From Argopecten irradians (Eukaryota; Mollusca; Bivalvia; Pectinida; Pectinidae), in the NCBI RefSeq assembly GCF_041381155.1, contig NC_091134.1, forward strand, positions 37,841,338 through 37,905,337: a stretch of DNA of 64,000 nucleotides, in the 5' to 3' direction. Of the stretch, positions 33,001 through 44,868 are shown in pieces. The notes under the pieces are model-generated. The model saw only the letters and a program-made list of their open reading frames with translations. It searched no databases and had not been told where the DNA came from. The position numbers and the translations under genes are program-made. How positions within the stretch are numbered: position 1 is the stretch's first letter; each line of letters begins with the position of its first letter.

Positions 33001-36000
33001 TCCTGAGAGGCTTAAGAAGTTAAAACTCCCAACCCTGAGTTACAGACGTGTACGAGGTGACATGATAGAAACCTACAAGGGCAGTTACAGGGAAATACGA
33101 CAAAGGAGCAACCCAGTTCATAAGGATGTGGTCCGACACATCAGAGAGGTCTAGCACTAGGACAAACTCGCTGAAAATATTCCCCCAGCATACTAAAACA
33201 TTGATCAGGAAGAACTCATTCTCCGTTAGGATTGCTTCAATATGGAACAACCTACCAGACCATGTCGTTACATCTAAGACATTGGACACCTTCAAAAACA
33301 GATTGGACAATCACTGGAACGAACAGGAAATCAAATACAATAACTATAAAGAGAATATCAGCTAGGAAGTGACTATAATCATAATATGTAACTAAAAATA
33401 TTACGAAGAGAATTACTTAAGAATTAAGAATCATTAAGAAACAATTCAGATTTATAAGTGGAAATTTGAACTTGCAAGACATGCTTTTTATTTGTACATA
33501 CACTACTACAAAGAGTCAAGTGGAACATTTTAATCATGTTAAAGACCTAAGTGATTTTAACCATTGCGTATGCACAACCCTGAACGCATTGGTGAAGAAA
33601 GTGTCAAGGTGGTCAATAGGGCCCGAATTTTACATTTTTTGTCACTTGCTAAAAATAGCAAGTGCCCTAAATTTTTACTTGCTAAAATATATTTTTACTT
33701 ATAATTAATATCCGTATTCAAATTACAGTTTTGTTATATATAAAATCCTTTATTTTTGCATGATGATGTGAGGTATATATAAGTACATAATGTATATCAA
33801 CAACATTATTGTAAGAACTGGGCCCCCATATTTTCCATTAAAACAATTTTTCACCATCATTATGTCATTTTTACAGTTGTCCCTGATAAAAACCACTTGC
33901 TGAAATAAGCAAGTGCATATTTTTTCCACTTGCTATTCTGGTATATCTACTTGCAAAAAAGCAAGTAAAACAGCCTGAAATTCGAGCCCTAGTCAAAAAG
34001 CTTACAGCTTAAACAGACCGAGGATCAGAAAAAGAAAAGAAACAATAAAATAGCTATCATTAACTAAGGGTGAAACGACACACTTTAATCATGGTTCGGT
34101 AGAAACATAAAAATAATAATGTGGTGATTATGCTAGATTTCTTATCTACCTTATATAGCAAAACACACATCTTTTATCATATAATTTCCACATCATTTTT
34201 TTTAAATGCTGGATTTCAAATTTTGTAACATGATAATGAATGTAATTAATGTATGTATCTTTATTTTGTTTAGTCCTCCTTTGTGGGTGCCATAGCTATT
34301 GGTGATCTTGTCAAAAGCACACTGGGACCAAAAGGAATGGTAAGGACCATGTGGATTTAAAGACTGTAGAGCTTAAATGTGTAATTTGCAAACAAAGAAG
34401 CCATCAAATATAAGCAAATATAGTTTGGTTGGTCCTGTGTACAGGGCTTTTACTTGGTACATGTTTTTTTTTTAAATAAATAGTGACAAGTGTTTTACAT
34501 TTCCGAAATCAAGTAAAATTCTAAAGATATTTATTTGTGAAATCAAGTAAAGTCTACATTTAATTTTTTTCTTTTTTAACCAGGACAAAATCCTTCAGGG
34601 CGGCGATTCCATCTCTGTAACAAATGACGGAGCCACAATACTGAAATCTATTGGAATAGACAATCCTGCAGCTAAAGTATTAGTTGGTAAGATATGATTG
34701 AGATTCTATCTTGGTAAAAATGACGGGAGTCACGATACTGAAATCTACTGAAATAGACAATCTGCAGCTAAAGTATTAGTCTGTAAGATATGATTCTATC
34801 TTGGTAACAAATGACAGAGCCACAATACAGAGATTTATTGGAAAAGACAATCATACAGTTTAAGTATTAGTCGGTATTGCAAGTCCTTAAACCTGTCATG
34901 TTGTTATAGTGAATCATCAATGCATATGTAATTTCAGAGCATATCATTGATTCCTGTCATAAACCGATGATGTTTGTTTAATGGATATCTATCTGTACGT
35001 TCTTTCTTGCTTAATTTTTCCAGTATGTATGACATTTTATATTACCACAGTAAAATTATTCTGGAGACTTTCTTTCTTGTAGACATCTCCAGAGTACAGG
35101 ATGATGAGGTCGGTGATGGAACAACATCTGTGGTAGTGCTGGCATGTGAACTCCTCAAGGTAAACATTCTATCTTTAAATAAAAACCACCATATATAATT
35201 AAATTCAAGTGTAGATTGAGTGTGAATAGCCAAATTGTGCAATACATTATTTTCAATAGCTGACTGAGATCTAAATAGTAACGACATAATTATCTATTAG
35301 TTTAACATTGCTGTGGTCTCGGGAATCGGAAACTTTAAATTTTATAGATGAAATCCATTCTGTGTTACTCATCTGAAATGTATTTATTTGTTGGTAGGAA
35401 GCGGAAGTGCTAGTCTCACAGAGAATACACCCACAGACCATCATCACAGGATGGAGAAAGGCCACCGACGTAGCCAGACAAGCTCTCACAGAATTCGCTA
35501 GAGACCACGGGTAAGTACCCTACAGCTTTATACCTTATATTAATCATCTTTCTGTGTCCATTATGAAAATAAGTCTCAATTTGATGTACTGTGTTTAAGT
35601 GTTATGTCTATTCTCTTGTAGTCACCTGAAATTAAAGACCCAATAAGTTGTCAGGAAAAGTGAGGGACATTTAATTAATGGTAGATCTTTCACAGCGTTG
35701 TTGCACCAAATACCACAGATTGATTTGCTAAATATATTTTTAAAATGCTTCAATATTTATGGTAATAATAAAGATTTAAATTTTAGGTAGGTTAAACTAA
35801 GGCCTTAAAAGTGTAATGGGTGCTTGTAGAGACTGGTGTATGTCAAATATTGTATAACAGTAATTTGTTGTCATAGCACTATGACTTCAGTATCATTTAG
35901 TCGATCAGAACTTTGAAACAAAATTTCTGTTGTATGCTTAACAATGAATTATATACCAATTTCTTACTACAGAAATGACCCAGAAAAATTCAGGAATGAC

Positions 36001-39000
36001 TTGTTGAACATAGCTAGGACAACACTTAGCTCTAAAATCCTCACACAGTACAAAGATTACTTCTCAAACATGTGTGTTGATGCTGTTCTAAGGCTTAAGG
36101 TGAGTTTTTGATTTGTTACTTAAACATGTATTCAAGCATGATTTTTTATACTGGATATTCTCAATTTATTTATATTTTTACAGTTCTGAATAATGTTTCG
36201 ATTAGCCAAAAAAAACTTAGCTCCGAGATATGTAAATGCAGAATTATGTGAAATATTAATGCATTGAAAATAATTTCTTTGCTTGGAAAACAAATTCACA
36301 AATTAGATTTTATGTGTAATTTATTAATGTAGAAATTGAAACTGAAATAAATCCCTACATAAGGAAATCTCATCAAAACATTTTATTGGAGACCTTTCAT
36401 GCATCACCAATTACTACATAAAAGCATAAGTGCTAGACCAAATGTTCAAACATCTCCAAAAGTCTGATGATAGCTTAATCAAAATAGAAGCCAGTGTGCA
36501 GCAGAAATGATTGGACTGAGGCATTTTCTATTCTTTCTTCAAAACCTATTATTTCTGTTCCTCCACAGGGCAGCGGTAATCTAGATGCTATTCAGATCAT
36601 CAAGAAGCTTGGAGGTGGACTGTCAGATTCATACCTGGATGAAGGTTGGTTACTTGTTATATTACAGTTCATTAGTTTTACACAAATTATGTGGGAATGC
36701 AGTAAAGGACCGATTGTATGGAAAACAGTGGTCTGATTTTGTGAAAGATAGAATTGATATAATTGTATACAAGAGTTATGGGCCTTTGACCAGATTGCTT
36801 ATAAAATGTGTTTCTGTTTTATGTTTACAGGCTTCCTTTTAGATAAGAAAATCGGAGTGAACCAGCCAAAGAGGATAGAAAATGCCAAGATTCTGATTGC
36901 TAATACACCTATGGATACTGATAAAATCAAGGTAAGATAATCACTTTGGATTGTATACAAGTTATTTCATTCTCCATCATTAAATAAAATAGTTCTTGCT
37001 ATCCATGACTACCCCATCTAGATTCACCAGAACTTGTTTAGCTCATTAATTATTAATGTGATTCTCACTAACCTCAAATCCGTGTGCTTTCGACCCCAGT
37101 GACTTAAATATATGGTCATTGTTCTTTGAATAGGTGTTTGGTACAAAGGTAAAAGTAGATGCCGTTTCCAAGGTAGCAGAACTTGAAGTTGCTGAGAGAG
37201 AAAAGATGAGAGACAAAGTTAACAAGATCCTGAAACACGAGTGTAATGTATTCATCAACAGGTAAAACACTAATTTATTAAAATTTTCAAATTATTTGGG
37301 ACTCATTTTCTCAGTTAGTGGTAAAGGGACATTGTTATCTCTCATTTGGAAGAAATTTGTTAGTTGGAAGGAAAGTTTTAATTGGAAACTGTATTTTTTT
37401 GGAAATTTGTTGTTTAAAAATTTGAAATAATTTTCATTGGGAATGGGGCCCAATTATTGGCCCCAAAATATTCCTAGAAAATTCCTGAAATATGTATTGG
37501 AGCTGTCAATGCCATAATATAGTTATGCAGTAATAGTGGTATAATTAAAAATAACAATTGAAGAATTTGTTTAATTTTATACGATAAGTGAAATGTATAA
37601 AAATTCAACTTTGTGTAAGTCACAAACTGTAGCTGTGGTGTATCTTTTATGAAAGGGTTTTTGAATTAATGGTATTATGTATTTCAGACAACTTATCTAC
37701 AACTACCCCGAGCAGCTGTTTGCGGATGCTGGTGTAATGGCCATTGAGCACGCTGACTTTGATGGTATTGAAAGATTAGCTCTTGTTACAGGTGAGGAAA
37801 TTTTGCTAGACAGCTTATGGTAAGAAATTGTGTCGGGAGAAGATTCTCAAATTGAAATGACTTCTGTAACGATTTTGCTATTGATACCGACTGCTAATTT
37901 CTATTTGCAATACCTTTTATACAGAACTTCTTCTATACTACTGAAGTGATTTCAACGAAAATTGGCGGCTTTACAATCCTTATACAGTTAAGATATGTGT
38001 TCTATATTGGAACAAAAAGCTCCTATGTGTAATCTATATTGAAATAAATACCTCCACCTTTTAGGCTTTTTCAGAGTTATGCCTCTTTCTACGAAGCCCC
38101 CCCCCCCCCCCCCCCCCAAAAATAAAACGAAATATGATTAACAGCTACTCTTCCTAAAATACTGGGGGAATTTCAATGAAACTTGTATAAGTTGGCCTCC
38201 TGAACGACAGTTGTTTCTGGTATCAACACCAACATCTTAGCTAATGAATCATTGTTGCTAGTTTGCTTCACTTTCATGTTGATATAGAAATAATAACCTT
38301 CAAGTTCAATACTTAAAATAGTGATGATAGAAATTGTGGAGTATTGCATCATATTCTACTGTGTGATGTCTATCCTTATCAGTGGTTCATACTTATTTTC
38401 ATGAAAACCTTGTTTGTTCAACAGGTGGTGAGATTGTGTCCACCTTTGACTGTCCAGAGCTCGTTAAATTAGGTAGCTGTGACCTGATGAATGAGGTCAT
38501 GATTGGAGAGGACAAACTCATCAAATTCTCAGGTAATTGTTGACCTCGCAATGTTAATGATGCCAAAATCTGTGAATTTGTTGTCAGAACTTTATAACCT
38601 TTGTTTAATTCTTTAACCCTCAGAAATTACCATAAACACAGGGAAAAAAATTGCTATAATTGTAATTATACCTGAAGTCAACTTAGATAGGTAAAGTAGC
38701 GTTATGATAAAATATTGTAATATGGAAATAAAAACTCATGATTTTTAAATGAGTGAAAATTTGATTTGTACTACAGCTCCTAAATCCAAAAACTTGTAAC
38801 CCTTTACCTCATACAAACCTCTTACCTGATATGTTGCCAGGTGTAGCTTTGGGAGAAGCCTGTACCGTTGTGTTGAGGGGAGCCACTAAACAGATCTTGG
38901 ACGAAGCTGAACGGTCAATTCACGATGCCCTTTGTGTTCTCACCCAGACTGTGAAAGAAACCAAGACTGTGTTCGGTGGAGGTTAGTTATCTCTATCAAT

Positions 39001-40316
39001 CTCTTTATGAAAATAAGATCATCATTGTTGTACATTGCTGTTGTGGTAGAATTCCAAAACTTATCAGTACATTGTTGAAAAAATAACCATTAATTTTGTA
39101 TTTGTTATGAACATTACAGGTAGCTCAGAGATGTTGATGGCTGATGCTGTTTCTAGACTCGCCACCAAGACACCAGGCAAGGAAGCTGTAGCAATGGAGG
39201 CATATGCCAAGGCCCTGAGGAATGTAAGTCATGACAAGGAACAGCAGGTAACACTAGGGAAAGAATCGTGAAATTAGGCCAACAAGTCATACCTGTTTCA
39301 TTCAGTAACGTGTCAGATTTCTCTAATTTGTGTAACGAAAATTATATGTTTTATAATTTAGTTCGGTTTGATTAGTTTAACGTGCTAACCAGGGTCATTT
39401 AAGGATGTGCCATGTTAAAATGGTGAAGGAAAGCCGGAGAACCCAGAAAAAAAACACCCACCAGCCAGTACCTGGCAACTGCTCCACATGGGATCTCAGA
39501 TGTGAAGGGCTTGTGGTAATATATCAACATTTTAACCACTCAGCCAATGTTTTATCAGTTAACATTTGGAAGCAAGATGATATGCTACAATATTAACCAG
39601 GACCAAAGACAAATTAAATCAATTTTGTTTTTCACAGTTACCAACCACCATAGCAGACAACGGAGGTTTTGACAGTGCACAAATTGTTTCGGAGCTGCGA
39701 GCCCTTCATGCTGAAGGAAAAAATACCATGGGCATTAGTAAGTTTTACCATTTGTCTTTTTATGGATTTAAACTTTTAAAAGATTACTCTTTTAAAAATA
39801 CACAATGATTTTAATTGCAAAATTTTCTCCTCTTTACATTGTTATTAGCGGTGTAACAAAAATTGTACTATTGATATAGTTTCTTGCAAATATATGCCTC
39901 TCAATTTAATCAAATGGTGAGAATCACTGATGTTACCCCAAGCTATCAATAATTTCAATAATCAGATATTTTTGGTGTAATTTGAACTAAAATGAAGAAC
40001 TCTCAGAGGTTTGATATGGTAACAGACAAACAGTCCCAAAATATGTTATTTTGGGATGTGAAGTAATAATAAAGAAATTTAATGCAATTTTGAAATGCTC
40101 TCTTTAAAGCAAAAGTGATCAGAGTAATGTTTTGTGTGTTTAGATATGGAGCTTGGAGAGGTGGCTGATATGGAAAAGACTGGCATCACAGAGTCATTCC
40201 AAGTAAAACGCCAGGTAGTGATGAGCGCAGCAGAGGCAGCCGAAATGATCCTACGTGTCGATGATATCCTCAAAGCCACACCTCGACCACGACAACGTGA
40301 TGACCGATGCCATTAA
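30041..40316 (+). CDS. CCT2: CCT2, T-complex protein 1 subunit beta (16 exons, complete)
   Basis: Exons: 30041-30043 (ATG only), 30561-30629, 34274-34339, 34584-34686, 35083-35159, 35398-35510, 35973-36099, 36569-36644, 36831-36931, 37134-37261, 37688-37791, 38425-38532, 38841-38981, 39120-39223, 39638-39737, 40144-40316 (TAA). All junctions are GT-AG and in frame; 530 aa against 535 in human. The product is one of eight paralogous subunits of the TRiC/CCT ring, the ATP-driven cytosolic folding machine for actin, tubulin and WD proteins. The N-terminus ([20 protein letters not shown]) is beta-subunit specific. Nucleotide-binding signatures TLGPKGMDKIL and VGDGTTS (residues 91-96 GDGTTS) are intact, as are [17 protein letters not shown] in the apical domain, [14 protein letters not shown] and VFGGGSSEML. 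The first exon carries only the start codon; the next in-frame Met lies far inside the conserved fold, which supports this start. No disrupting change seen. Confidence 0.97.
30361..30383 (+). other. G-run tract in CCT2 intron 1, quadruplex-prone
   Basis: CGGAGGGAGGGGGAGGGGGG contains four or more G-triplets separated by single A residues on the transcribed (RNA-sense) strand, 320 bp after the CCT2 start codon. Such a tract can form a G-quadruplex in DNA or pre-mRNA; a role is not shown. Confidence 0.6.
30785..33470 (+). mobile_element. 5'-truncated non-LTR retrotransposon (LINE) in CCT2 intron 2
   Basis: Encodes the C-terminal half of an APE-type endonuclease ([31 protein letters not shown]) from about 30800. 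A linker ([17 protein letters not shown]) and reverse transcriptase follow: [45 protein letters not shown] and the catalytic FADD. The C-terminal [16 protein letters not shown] stretch ends near 33365. Motifs place it in the CR1/Rex1-Jockey part of the APE LINEs. It lacks any ORF1 and the first half of the endonuclease. One in-frame TGA (31937-31939) and one frame change near 33130-33150 interrupt it, so it cannot move by itself. It lies in the same orientation as CCT2. The two main frames (382 and 404 codons) are otherwise open, so the insertion is fairly young. The 3' boundary (about 33470) and target duplication are not resolved. Confidence 0.92.
33617..33991. mobile_element. hAT-like MITE with subterminal hairpins, CCT2 intron 2
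   Basis: The left end TAGGGCCCGAATTTTA pairs with the right end TGAAATTCGAGCCCTA (inverted, two mismatches). Just inside both ends lie hairpins of one motif: CACTTGCTA/TAGCAAGTG at 33642-33663, CACTTGCT/AGCAAGTG near 33895-33917, and ACTTGC/GCAAGT near 33951-33967. Repeated subterminal motifs are typical of hAT transposase binding sites. No coding capacity. A clear 8-bp target duplication was not found. Confidence 0.7.
34617..34878 (+). repeat. Decayed tandem copies of CCT2 exon 4 end and donor
   Basis: The last ~70 nt of exon 4 plus its donor and ~27 nt of intron (34617-34713) are followed by two degenerate copies starting at 34714 and 34804 (periods 97 and 90). Shared blocks include AATGACGG(G)AG, ATACTGAAATCTA, AATAGACAAT, GCAGCTAAAGTATTAGT and GTAAGATATGATT. 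Small indels and substitutions make both copies non-coding, and the donor is kept in copy 2 (CTGTAAGATA) but lost in copy 3 (CGGTATTGC). They lie wholly in intron 4. Confidence 0.92.
38097..38117 (+). repeat. C21 homopolymer
   Basis: An uninterrupted run of 21 C in CCT2 intron 11, followed by AAAAATAAAA. Long C/G homopolymers are uncommon in AT-rich genomes and the exact length may be a sequencing artefact. Confidence 0.9.
39365..39548 (-). mobile_element. tRNA-derived SINE, CCT2 intron 14
   Basis: On the - strand the head reads TTGGCTGAGTGGTTAAAAT (A-box-like, near 39548-39530), then a B-box-like GAGATCCCATGTGG (about 39498-39485). A shared GCAGTTGCCAGG follows, then the core TTTTTCTGGGTTCTCCGGCT (about 39450-39431). 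The tail TGACCCTGGTTAGCACGTTA leads to AACTAATCAAACC. Same layout as the copy at 61.1-61.3 kb. Antisense to CCT2. Confidence 0.8.
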
Positions 40317-41568
40317 ATCATGACTTTGTAGCGTTATTTCAATTTCATACGTGTGATTTGTGGAAGTGCAAGAAACATTGCGAGAGAATTTGAGACTTGA
40401 GAATGAGATGTGCTGGCTTTGTACTGCAAATGTATCTTATGAAGTTGCCGGCTAAAAACTCAAAAACCTATTTATTAAGGAATGATGATCAACTTAGGCA
40501 ACTTTATAATCTTCCTCACAAAACTGTGAGAGAATGGAGCATTTACAACTTCATTTTGCAACAGTTTTGTAATCCTGTGTTCTTATTGAACAGCATGCTT
40601 GTTTAGCAGTGTTGTGTCAATTCTGTCTATGACTGAATTCCCATAGCAGATGAAAACACTAATTTTCTCGAATCGAGATCAACAGATATATAATTAGAAA
40701 GTTATGTGCTAATCACTGGACAATTAAACCCATAAATGTGCTTTCTATTAGAGCATATCAAACGAACAAAATTTGATACTTATTCAAATACCGTTTTCTG
40801 ACTGTTCCAAAATTGGCTTCTTTCAAATTAATGGACAACTCAAAAATAATTCATTTTGTTATGAACAATCCATGTTGATAACAAATTGTTTTCAACTTTA
40901 CATTGTCCAGAATGTCAATTCATTACAGTCGAAATGTGCTAATATTCTTTAAAATCCAAATATATTTATTAATGATATGCAGATATTTGTACAGGTCTCC
41001 AAGGTTTGTTAACCTCAGGATCTGTATCATACTTTTTGATGTCCAGTGCTTCTGATCTGTGATGTAACCCCAATTTTTCTATGTCGTCTCATGTTTTTGT
41101 ATTTTAAAAAAAGTGCAAAAGTATTAAAAACCCAAATCTATTATGGTGTCAAGTTATTTATGACTTTTAGAATCATGATGATCTCAAAAGCAATATTTCA
41201 ATTTGTGTCTGTGGACTTCATTTTCAAGTGTTACATTTGCATTAAGAGAAAAGAAGATCAGTAACCATACAAGAGTATAATTCTTCATACCTACGGGTGT
41301 AATACTGGCTGGTCTAGGGCAATACACTTGTGCCGCCTGAGGCTGCATTGCATGGCTACCCAAAATTTCTCTTTCCTTGGTAAAATTTTAACATTTTTTT
41401 CACAAACTTGACTAGTTTTACTACAAAATATGCAAACAACGGATTTTTTGTTGAAAATATCACGTGAAAAATTGACTTTCAGCCATGGATTTCTTCGAAT
41501 TTATTTCAAAATGGCGGGATATTACAGTTGTAAAATTGCATTAAAACGTCGAGGTATGAAAGAACAAT
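40317..41568 (+). other. CCT2 3' UTR and flank
   Basis: AT-rich sequence after the CCT2 stop with no further coding signal. ATTAAA at 40723-40728 is a possible polyadenylation signal. Short open frames here have no recognisable content. Confidence 0.45.
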
Positions 41569-41690
41569 ACTCTTTCATAGTGGATATGAAGGATATAGAT
41601 ATTCTACCCTCGGCAAGCCTCGGGTTTTGCTACATTTTGTGACCCTCGGGTAGAATATCCCTATCTTTCATATCCACATATGAAAAAGTC
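41569..41690. repeat. Foldback (hairpin) element
   Basis: The left arm 41573-41613 (TTTCATAGTGGATATGAAGG ... ATTCTACCCTCGG) is the inverted copy of the right arm 41643-41685 (CCCTCGGGTAGAATATCC ... TGTGGATATGAAA-complement), with a few mismatches and a 29-nt loop CAAGCCTCGGGTTTTGC.... The arm and loop motifs (ACCCTCGG, GGCAAGCC) recall the imperfect foldback in TSG101 intron 9. Confidence 0.8.
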
Positions 41691-41859
41691 TTATAGTATA
41701 TAGTATAAAGGTGTATAATCCATACATAGTAAAGAGAGAAAGGTGAAAAGAACTACACATATAAGGTAAAGTACTAAAGGCAACTATAGTAAAGAGGAAA
41801 CATCAAGGAAGAGCCAAACAGAGGAGAAATAGATATATTAGTATGTAGTAAGAAGATGA

Positions 41860-43790
41860 AATAATGGTTTATAAAGTACAGTGAGATTAAGATGTGAAAC
41901 AACAGCTGAAATGGAGATAACCAGCATGAATAGCAAGTATTAGTACTCTGTGAAATATGGAGACATCAATTAAACAGCATGTCTAAAATATGGAGGTACC
42001 AAGCATGAAATACAAATCAGAAATATATAGGCATCAATTATGAAGTACATAACATAAATATAAAGTTATTCATGGACATCGAGTACAAGACACGAAGATA
42101 TCGAGTATAAAGTAAAGTTATTCATGGACATCGAGTACAAGACATGAAGATATCGAGTATAAAGTACAGTAATTCATGGACATCGAGTACAAGACATGAA
42201 GATATCGAGTATAAAGTAAATTAATTCATAGACATGAAGATATCGAGTATAAAGTAAAGTTATTCATGGACATCGAGTACTAGACATGAAGATATCGAGT
42301 ATAAAGTACAGTAATTCATGGATATCGAGTATAAGACACGAAGATATCAAGTATAAAGTACAGTAATTCATGGACATCGAGTATAAGACACGAAGGTATT
42401 TAATATAAAGTAAAGTAATTCATGGACATCGAGTATAAGACCCGAAGGTATTTAATATAAAGTAAAGTAATTCATGGACATCGAGTACAAGACACGAAGG
42501 TATTTAATATAAAGTAAAGTAATTCATGGACATCGAGTATAAGACCCGAAGGTATTTAATATAAAGTAAAGTAATTCATGGACATCGAGTACAAGACACG
42601 AAGCTATCAAGTATAAAGTACAGTAATTCATGGACATCGAGCACAAGACACGAAGATATCAAGTATAAAGTACAGTAATTCATGGATATCGAGTACAAGA
42701 CACGAAGATATCAAGTATAAAGTACAGTAATTCATGGACATCGAGTACAAGACAAGAAGATATCAAGTATAAAGTACAGTAATTCATGCATATCGAGTAC
42801 AAGACCCGAAGGTATGGAGTATAAAGTAAAGTAATTCATGGACATCGAGTATAAGACCCGAAGTTATCGAGTATAAAGTAAATTAATTCATGGACATCGA
42901 GTACAAGACACGAAGATATCAAGTACAGTAATTCATGGACATCGAGCACAAGACACGAAGATATCGAGTATAAAGTACAGTAATTCATGGACATCGAGTA
43001 CAAGACACGAATATAAAGTATAAAGTAAAGTAATTCATGGACATCGAGTACAAGACATGAAGATATCGAGTATAAAGTAAAGTAATTCATGGACATCGAG
43101 TACAAGACACGAAGATATCGATTTTAGTATAAAGTACAGTAATTCATGGACATCGAGCACAAGACACGGAGATAGTATAAAGTAAAGTTATTCATGGACA
43201 TCGAGTACTAGACATGAAGATATCGAGTATAAAGTAAAGTTATTCATGGACATCGAGTACTAGACATGAAGATATCGAGTATAAAGTGAAGTAATTCATG
43301 GACCATCGAATACAAGACACTAAGATAACGAGTTTAAAGTAGAGTAATTCATGGACATCGAGTACTAGACATGAAGATATCGAGTATAAAAGTGAAGTAA
43401 TTCATGGACATCGAATACAAGACACTAAGATAACGAGTATAAAGTACAGTAATTCATGGACATCGAGCACAAGACACGGAGATAGTATAAAGTAAAGTTA
43501 TTCATGGACATCGAGTACTAGACATGAAGATATCGAGTATAAAGTAAAGTTATTCATGGACATCGAGTACTAGACATGAAGATATCGAGTATAAAGTAAA
43601 TTAATTTATGGACATCAAATACAAGACACGAAGATATCAAGTATAAAGTACAATAATTCATGGACATCGAGTACAAGACACGAAGATATAAAGTACAGTA
43701 ATTCATGGACATCGAGCACAAGACACGAAGATATAAAGTATAAAGTAAAGTAATTCATGGACATCGAGTACAAGACACGAAGATATCGAT
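41860..43790 (+). repeat. 52-bp satellite, ~33 copies, with degenerate leading edge
   Basis: The consensus unit runs ATTCATGGACATCGAGTACA, AGACACGAAGATATCGAGTA, TAAAGTAAAGTA, with period 52 and frequent small deletions. From 41.9 to 42.06 kb the units are degenerate (GAAATATGGAGACATCAATT-type), resembling the 36-bp satellite further right. The array lies between CCT2 and the right-hand gene and is non-coding. Confidence 0.93.
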
Positions 43791-44480
43791 TTTTATATTG
43801 ACATATATTGTCAGATGTGTTTAATACCTATTGTATAAAGTAGAGTAATTCATGGACGGACACCAGTACAAGACATAAAGATATCGATTTATATATTGAC
43901 ATATATTGTCAGATGTGTTTAATACCTATTGTATAAAGTAGAGTAATTCATGGACGGACACCAGTACAAGACATAAAGATATCGATTATATATTGACATA
44001 TATTGTCAGATGTGTTTAATACCTATTGTATAAAGTAGAGTAATTCGTGGACACCAGTACAAGACACGAAGATATCGATTATATATTGACATATATTGTC
44101 AGATGTGTTTAATACCTATTGTATAAAGTAGAGTAATTCGTGGACACCAGTACAAGACATAAAGATATCGATTATATATTGACATATATTGTCAGATGTG
44201 TTTAATACCTATTATACCTATTGTACCTATTGTATAAAGTAGAGTAATTTCGTGGACACCATGTACAAGACATAAAGATATCGATTATATATTGACATAT
44301 ATTGTCAGATGTGTTTAATACCTATTGTATAAAGTAGAGTAATTCGTGGACACCAGTACAAGACATAAAGATATCGATTATATATTGACATATATTGTCA
44401 GATGTGTTTAATACCTATTGTATAAAGTAGAGTAATTCGTGGACACCAGTACAAGACATAAAAGATATCGAATATAACGT
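43790..44480 (+). repeat. 93-98-bp satellite, seven copies
   Basis: The unit combines ATATTGACATATATTGTCAG, ATGTGTTTAATACCTATTG, then a stretch akin to the 52-bp unit (TATAAAGTAGAGTAATTCGT, GGACACCAGTACAAGACATA, AAGATATCGAT). Phase marker TCAGATGTG falls at 43811, 43909, 44006, 44099, 44192, 44305 and 44398. The 113-bp step comes from a local expansion of ACCTATTGT. This is a composite unit built on the neighbouring satellite. Confidence 0.93.
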
Positions 44481-44868
44481 ACAGTTATTTATTGACATCC
44501 AGTACAAGACACGAAGATTTCGAGTATAAAGTACACGTTTGAAACGGAGAAATCACATGTATTATGTATACGAGTGAAATATGGAGATATTGGGTATGAA
44601 ATACGTGAAAACAATAGAGATATCAAGTATGAAATACATGGAAGAAATATGGAGATATCAAGTATAAAGTGTGTGGAAGAAATATAGAGATATCGAGTAT
44701 TAAAAAGGGCAACAGTTCCACTATACAAGACGACACAACACGAATATACCACAGTCTCCCAAAACACGCAAATACACGCAACACAGATATATCAGGCCGT
44801 CCTTACATATAAGTGGGTACATACGAGTATGAAATGCGTGAAAAAATATGGAGATACATGAAATATGT
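44480..44868 (+). repeat. Degenerate satellite transition zone
   Basis: Diverged units (GAAATATGGAGATATCAAGT, ATGAAATACGTGAAA) intermediate between the 52-bp and 35-37-bp satellites, plus about 90 bp of unrelated sequence around 44705-44800. Confidence 0.7.

Noticed and set aside
30791-33154. Reverse transcriptase as evidence of a retrovirus or LTR element
   Set aside because: It has APE-type endonuclease and LINE-type RT motifs, with no long terminal repeats, gag, protease or integrase nearby.
42836-43105. 89-codon antisense frame
   Set aside because: Product of the 52-bp satellite.
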